The notes beneath the pieces are model-generated. The model was not told the DNA's origin. It did no database searches and worked only from the letters and a program-made list of their open reading frames with translations. Positions 61,825 to 64,000 of a stretch of DNA of 64,000 bases are shown here, piece by piece. Origin of the DNA: Ottowia sp. oral taxon 894. GTDB taxonomy: Bacteria > Pseudomonadota > Gammaproteobacteria > Burkholderiales > Burkholderiaceae_C. The DNA lies in NCBI RefSeq assembly GCF_001262075.1, contig NZ_CP012073.1, positions 1,364,001-1,428,000 on the forward strand. The letters run 5' to 3'. Every line of letters starts with the position of its first letter. Position 1 is the stretch's first letter. The translations under genes and the position numbers were made by a program.

Positions 61825-63216
61825 ATGAGCCGCAGCAAGACCACCTACGCCTGCAACGAATGCGGGGCCGCCAGCGCGCGCTGGCTGGGCAAGTGCCCCT
61901 CGTGCGGGGCGTGGAACAGCCTGGTGGAAACCGTGGCGCAAGCGCCCGCAGGCGGCGGCAAGAACCGGCTGGGCGCGGCCTTCGCAGCGCTGGCCCCCGC
62001 GTCAGACGTGCAGGCGCTGGCCAGCATTGAGGCGCAAGACGTGGCGCGCACGCCCACGGGCCAGGCCGAGCTGGATCGCGCGCTGGGCGGCGGCATCGTC
62101 GCCGGCGGCGTGGTGCTCATGGGCGGCGATCCGGGCATCGGCAAATCCACGCTGCTGCTCCAGGCGCTGGATGCCTTGCAGCGCGCGGGCGTGCCTTCGC
62201 TTTACGTGACGGGCGAAGAAAGCGGCGCGCAAGTGGCGCTGCGCGCGCGCCGGCTGGGGCTGGCTGGCTCGCAAGTGGCGGTGCTGGCTGAAATCCAGCT
62301 TGAAAAAATCGTGGCCACGCTGGCCGCGCGGCAGCCCGCCGTGGCGGTGATTGACTCGATTCAGACGATTTACAGCGACCAGCTCACCAGCGCCCCCGGC
62401 AGCGTGGCGCAAGTGCGCGAGTGCGCCGCGCACCTGACGCGCTGGGCCAAGGCGCAAGGCTGCGCCATCGTGCTGGTGGGCCACGTGACCAAAGACGGGC
62501 AGCTGGCCGGCCCGCGCGTGCTGGAGCACATGGTGGACACGGTGCTTTACTTCGAGGGCGACACGCACAGCAGCTTCCGGCTGATACGCGCCATCAAGAA
62601 CCGCTTTGGCGCCGTCAATGAAATCGGCGTGTTCGCCATGACGGAAAAGGGCCTGAAGGGCGTGAGCAACCCCAGCGCCATCTTCTTGAGCCAGCACGCC
62701 GACCCGGTGCCCGGCAGCTGCGTGCTCGTCACGCTGGAAGGCACGCGCCCCTTGCTGGTGGAAGTGCAGGCGCTGGTGGACAGCGGCGGCCCCAGCCCCC
62801 GGCGGCTTTCCGTCGGGCTGGAGCGCGACCGCCTGGCCATGCTGCTGGCCGTGCTGCACCGGCACGCGGGCGTGGCCACGGGCGATCAGGACGTGTTCGT
62901 GAACGCCGTGGGCGGCGTGCGCATCAGCGAACCGGCGGCCGACCTGGCGGTGATGCTGGCCATCACCAGCAGCCTGCGCGGCAAGGCGCTGCCCAAGGGC
63001 TTTCTGGCCTTTGGCGAAGTGGGCCTGGCCGGCGAAGTGCGCCCCGCCCCGCGCGGGCAGGAGCGCCTGAAAGAAGCGGCCAAGCTCGGCTTTTCCGTGG
63101 CCGTGGTGCCCAAGGCCAACGCGCCCAAAAGAAAAGACAAGGCTTTCGAGGGCCTGACCATTCACGCCGTCGAGCGCGTGGAAGAAGCCATGGCGCTGGC
63201 GCGCCAGCTGGCCTGA
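61825..63216 (+). CDS. radA: DNA repair protein RadA
   Basis: A 463-residue RecA-like helicase for branch migration in homologous recombination. The N-terminal zinc finger is CNECGAASARWLGKCPSCG. The RecA core has Walker A GGDPGIGKSTLLLQ and the RadA-specific KNRFG motif (IKNRFGAVNEIGVF). The C-terminal Lon protease-like domain ends GFLAFGEVGLAGEVRPAPRG, then ERLKEAAKLGFSVAVVPKAN. I chose the ATG at 61825 (MSRSKTTYACNECG); the frame is open further upstream but the conserved start is here. argJ follows 100 bases later. Confidence 0.96.
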   Translation: MSRSKTTYACNECGAASARWLGKCPSCGAWNSLVETVAQAPAGGGKNRLGAAFAALAPASDVQALASIEAQDVARTPTGQAELDRALGGGIVAGGVVLMGGDPGIGKSTLLLQALDALQRAGVPSLYVTGEESGAQVALRARRLGLAGSQVAVLAEIQLEKIVATLAARQPAVAVIDSIQTIYSDQLTSAPGSVAQVRECAAHLTRWAKAQGCAIVLVGHVTKDGQLAGPRVLEHMVDTVLYFEGDTHSSFRLIRAIKNRFGAVNEIGVFAMTEKGLKGVSNPSAIFLSQHADPVPGSCVLVTLEGTRPLLVEVQALVDSGGPSPRRLSVGLERDRLAMLLAVLHRHAGVATGDQDVFVNAVGGVRISEPAADLAVMLAITSSLRGKALPKGFLAFGEVGLAGEVRPAPRGQERLKEAAKLGFSVAVVPKANAPKRKDKAFEGLTIHAVERVEEAMALARQLA

Positions 63217-63315
63217 TCCGGTCTGTAACTATCATTTGCATAGCGAGCCGCCCGCCTGCCGTGGCTGGAAGCCGCGCGTTTTTCCCTGTTTTCCGATAAC
63301 AAAGGAGTTTTTGCC

Positions 63316-64000
63316 ATGCCAGTCCATCTTTCGCCGCCAGACGCGGCCAGCCTGCATCCTGTCAGCGGCGTGCGCATCGGCGTGGCCGAGGCGGGCATCC
63401 GCAAGGCCGGGCGCAAGGACTTGACCGTGATGCTGCTCGATGAAGGCGCGAGCGTGGGCGGCGTGTTCACGCAAAACCGTTTTTGCGCCGCGCCCGTGCA
63501 GGTGTGCCGAGAGCACCTGACGGCAGGAGCCGGAGCGGACATCCGCTCTTTGGTGATCAACACGGGCTGCGCCAACGCGGGCACGGGGGCAGCGGGGCTG
63601 GCGGCGGCGCGCCGCACCTGCGACGCTCTGGCCGCGCAGCTGGGCGTGCGGCCGCAGCAGGTGCTGCCGTTTTCAACGGGCGTGATCCTGGAGCCGCTGC
63701 CGCTGGAGCGCCTGCAAGCGGGCCTGCCCGCCGCGCTGGCCGATGCGCAGCCCGCCCATTGGCTCAAGGCCGCCGAAGGCATCATGACCACGGACACCGT
63801 GCCCAAAGCGCGCAGCGTGAAAGCAAGCGTGGGCGGCGCGCAAGTGACCGTCACGGGCATCAGCAAGGGCGCGGGCATGATCCGCCCCAACATGGCGACG
63901 ATGCTGGGCTTTGTGGCAACCGACGCATGCGTGGCCCCCGGCCTGATGCCGCAACTGGCGCGGGCGCTGGCCGAAAGCTCCTTCAACCGCGTGACGGTCG
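63316..64000 (+). CDS. argJ: Bifunctional glutamate N-acetyltransferase/ornithine acetyltransferase ArgJ (partial)
   Basis: The first 228 codons of ArgJ, running off the right edge. ArgJ moves acetyl groups from acetylornithine to glutamate in arginine synthesis, and is cleaved autocatalytically into two chains. It starts [20 protein letters not shown], with [17 protein letters not shown] and the [20 protein letters not shown] stretch. The cleavage site lies in [16 protein letters not shown], before the Thr that becomes the nucleophile. ATG is preceded by AAAGGAGTTTTTGCC. Confidence 0.93.
   Translation, partial: MPVHLSPPDAASLHPVSGVRIGVAEAGIRKAGRKDLTVMLLDEGASVGGVFTQNRFCAAPVQVCREHLTAGAGADIRSLVINTGCANAGTGAAGLAAARRTCDALAAQLGVRPQQVLPFSTGVILEPLPLERLQAGLPAALADAQPAHWLKAAEGIMTTDTVPKARSVKASVGGAQVTVTGISKGAGMIRPNMATMLGFVATDACVAPGLMPQLARALAESSFNRVTV

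Overview
The window is GC-rich, densely coding DNA from a betaproteobacterium, most likely Burkholderiales and probably Comamonadaceae. The evidence is the PhaM-type PHA granule protein, the DUF3649/PepSY/DUF3325 iron-associated operon, the sigma factor/DUF3619/DUF3106/RDD operon, the four-gene MCE transporter with auxiliary lipoprotein, and dispersed extragenic repeats with a CTAGGAC core that resemble Comamonadaceae intergenic repeats. No prophage, CRISPR array or complete insertion sequence was seen. Most genes are chromosomal housekeeping genes.

Layout. 1-5.6 kb: the start of a permease-like gene, an FAD-linked oxidase and a 1267-residue protein of unknown function with a 16-proline tract. 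6.3-8.9 kb: two glycolytic enzymes, class I aldolase and pyruvate kinase. 9.0-11.3 kb: iron-uptake-associated membrane operon. 11.8-16.7 kb: TPM-domain protein and an Mla-like MCE transporter (permease, ATPase, MCE protein, lipoprotein). 16.8-18.7 kb: bactofilin, a lipoprotein and an AT-richer patch with a YciI protein. 18.8-21.0 kb: groES-groEL with CIRCE operator and heat-shock promoter. 21.3-26.9 kb: acetoin-reductase-like SDR, Sua5, FIST, PhaM, PCu(A)C copper chaperone and a small secreted acidic protein. 27.3-30.5 kb: sigma factor operon, diacylglycerol kinase and a LOG-family protein. 30.6-34.1 kb: gdhA, hisF, a broken toxin-antitoxin-like pair and lemA.

34.4-48.4 kb is the conserved transcription/translation cluster, read right to left: tRNA-Tyr, tRNA-Gly, tRNA-Thr, tuf, tRNA-Trp, secE, nusG, rplK, rplA, rplJ, rplL, rpoB, rpoC. 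A strong sigma70-type promoter precedes it, an L10-leader-like element lies before rplJ, stem-loops lie between rplL and rpoB, and a terminator follows rpoC. A decayed IS5-family transposase lies just upstream of its promoter, between it and tRNA-Ser.

49.5-64 kb: SPFH/NfeD pair, brnQ, pyrF, an ABC exporter, a decayed lipase-like gene next to an ankyrin-repeat lipoprotein (possible effector/immunity pair), metG, apbC, radA and the start of argJ.

The most notable non-gene content is three families of dispersed repeats: about 13 copies of an about 90-bp element, 3 copies of a shorter element sharing its core, and 7-8 copies of an about 90-170-bp element whose right end repeatedly carries the stop codon of the adjoining gene. 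Broken genes are confined to accessory loci (lipase, ankyrin protein, VapBC-like pair, transposase), while the large essential genes are intact. I see no clear undescribed multi-gene system. The best candidates for unknown biology are the poly-proline repeat protein and the stop-codon-carrying repeat.
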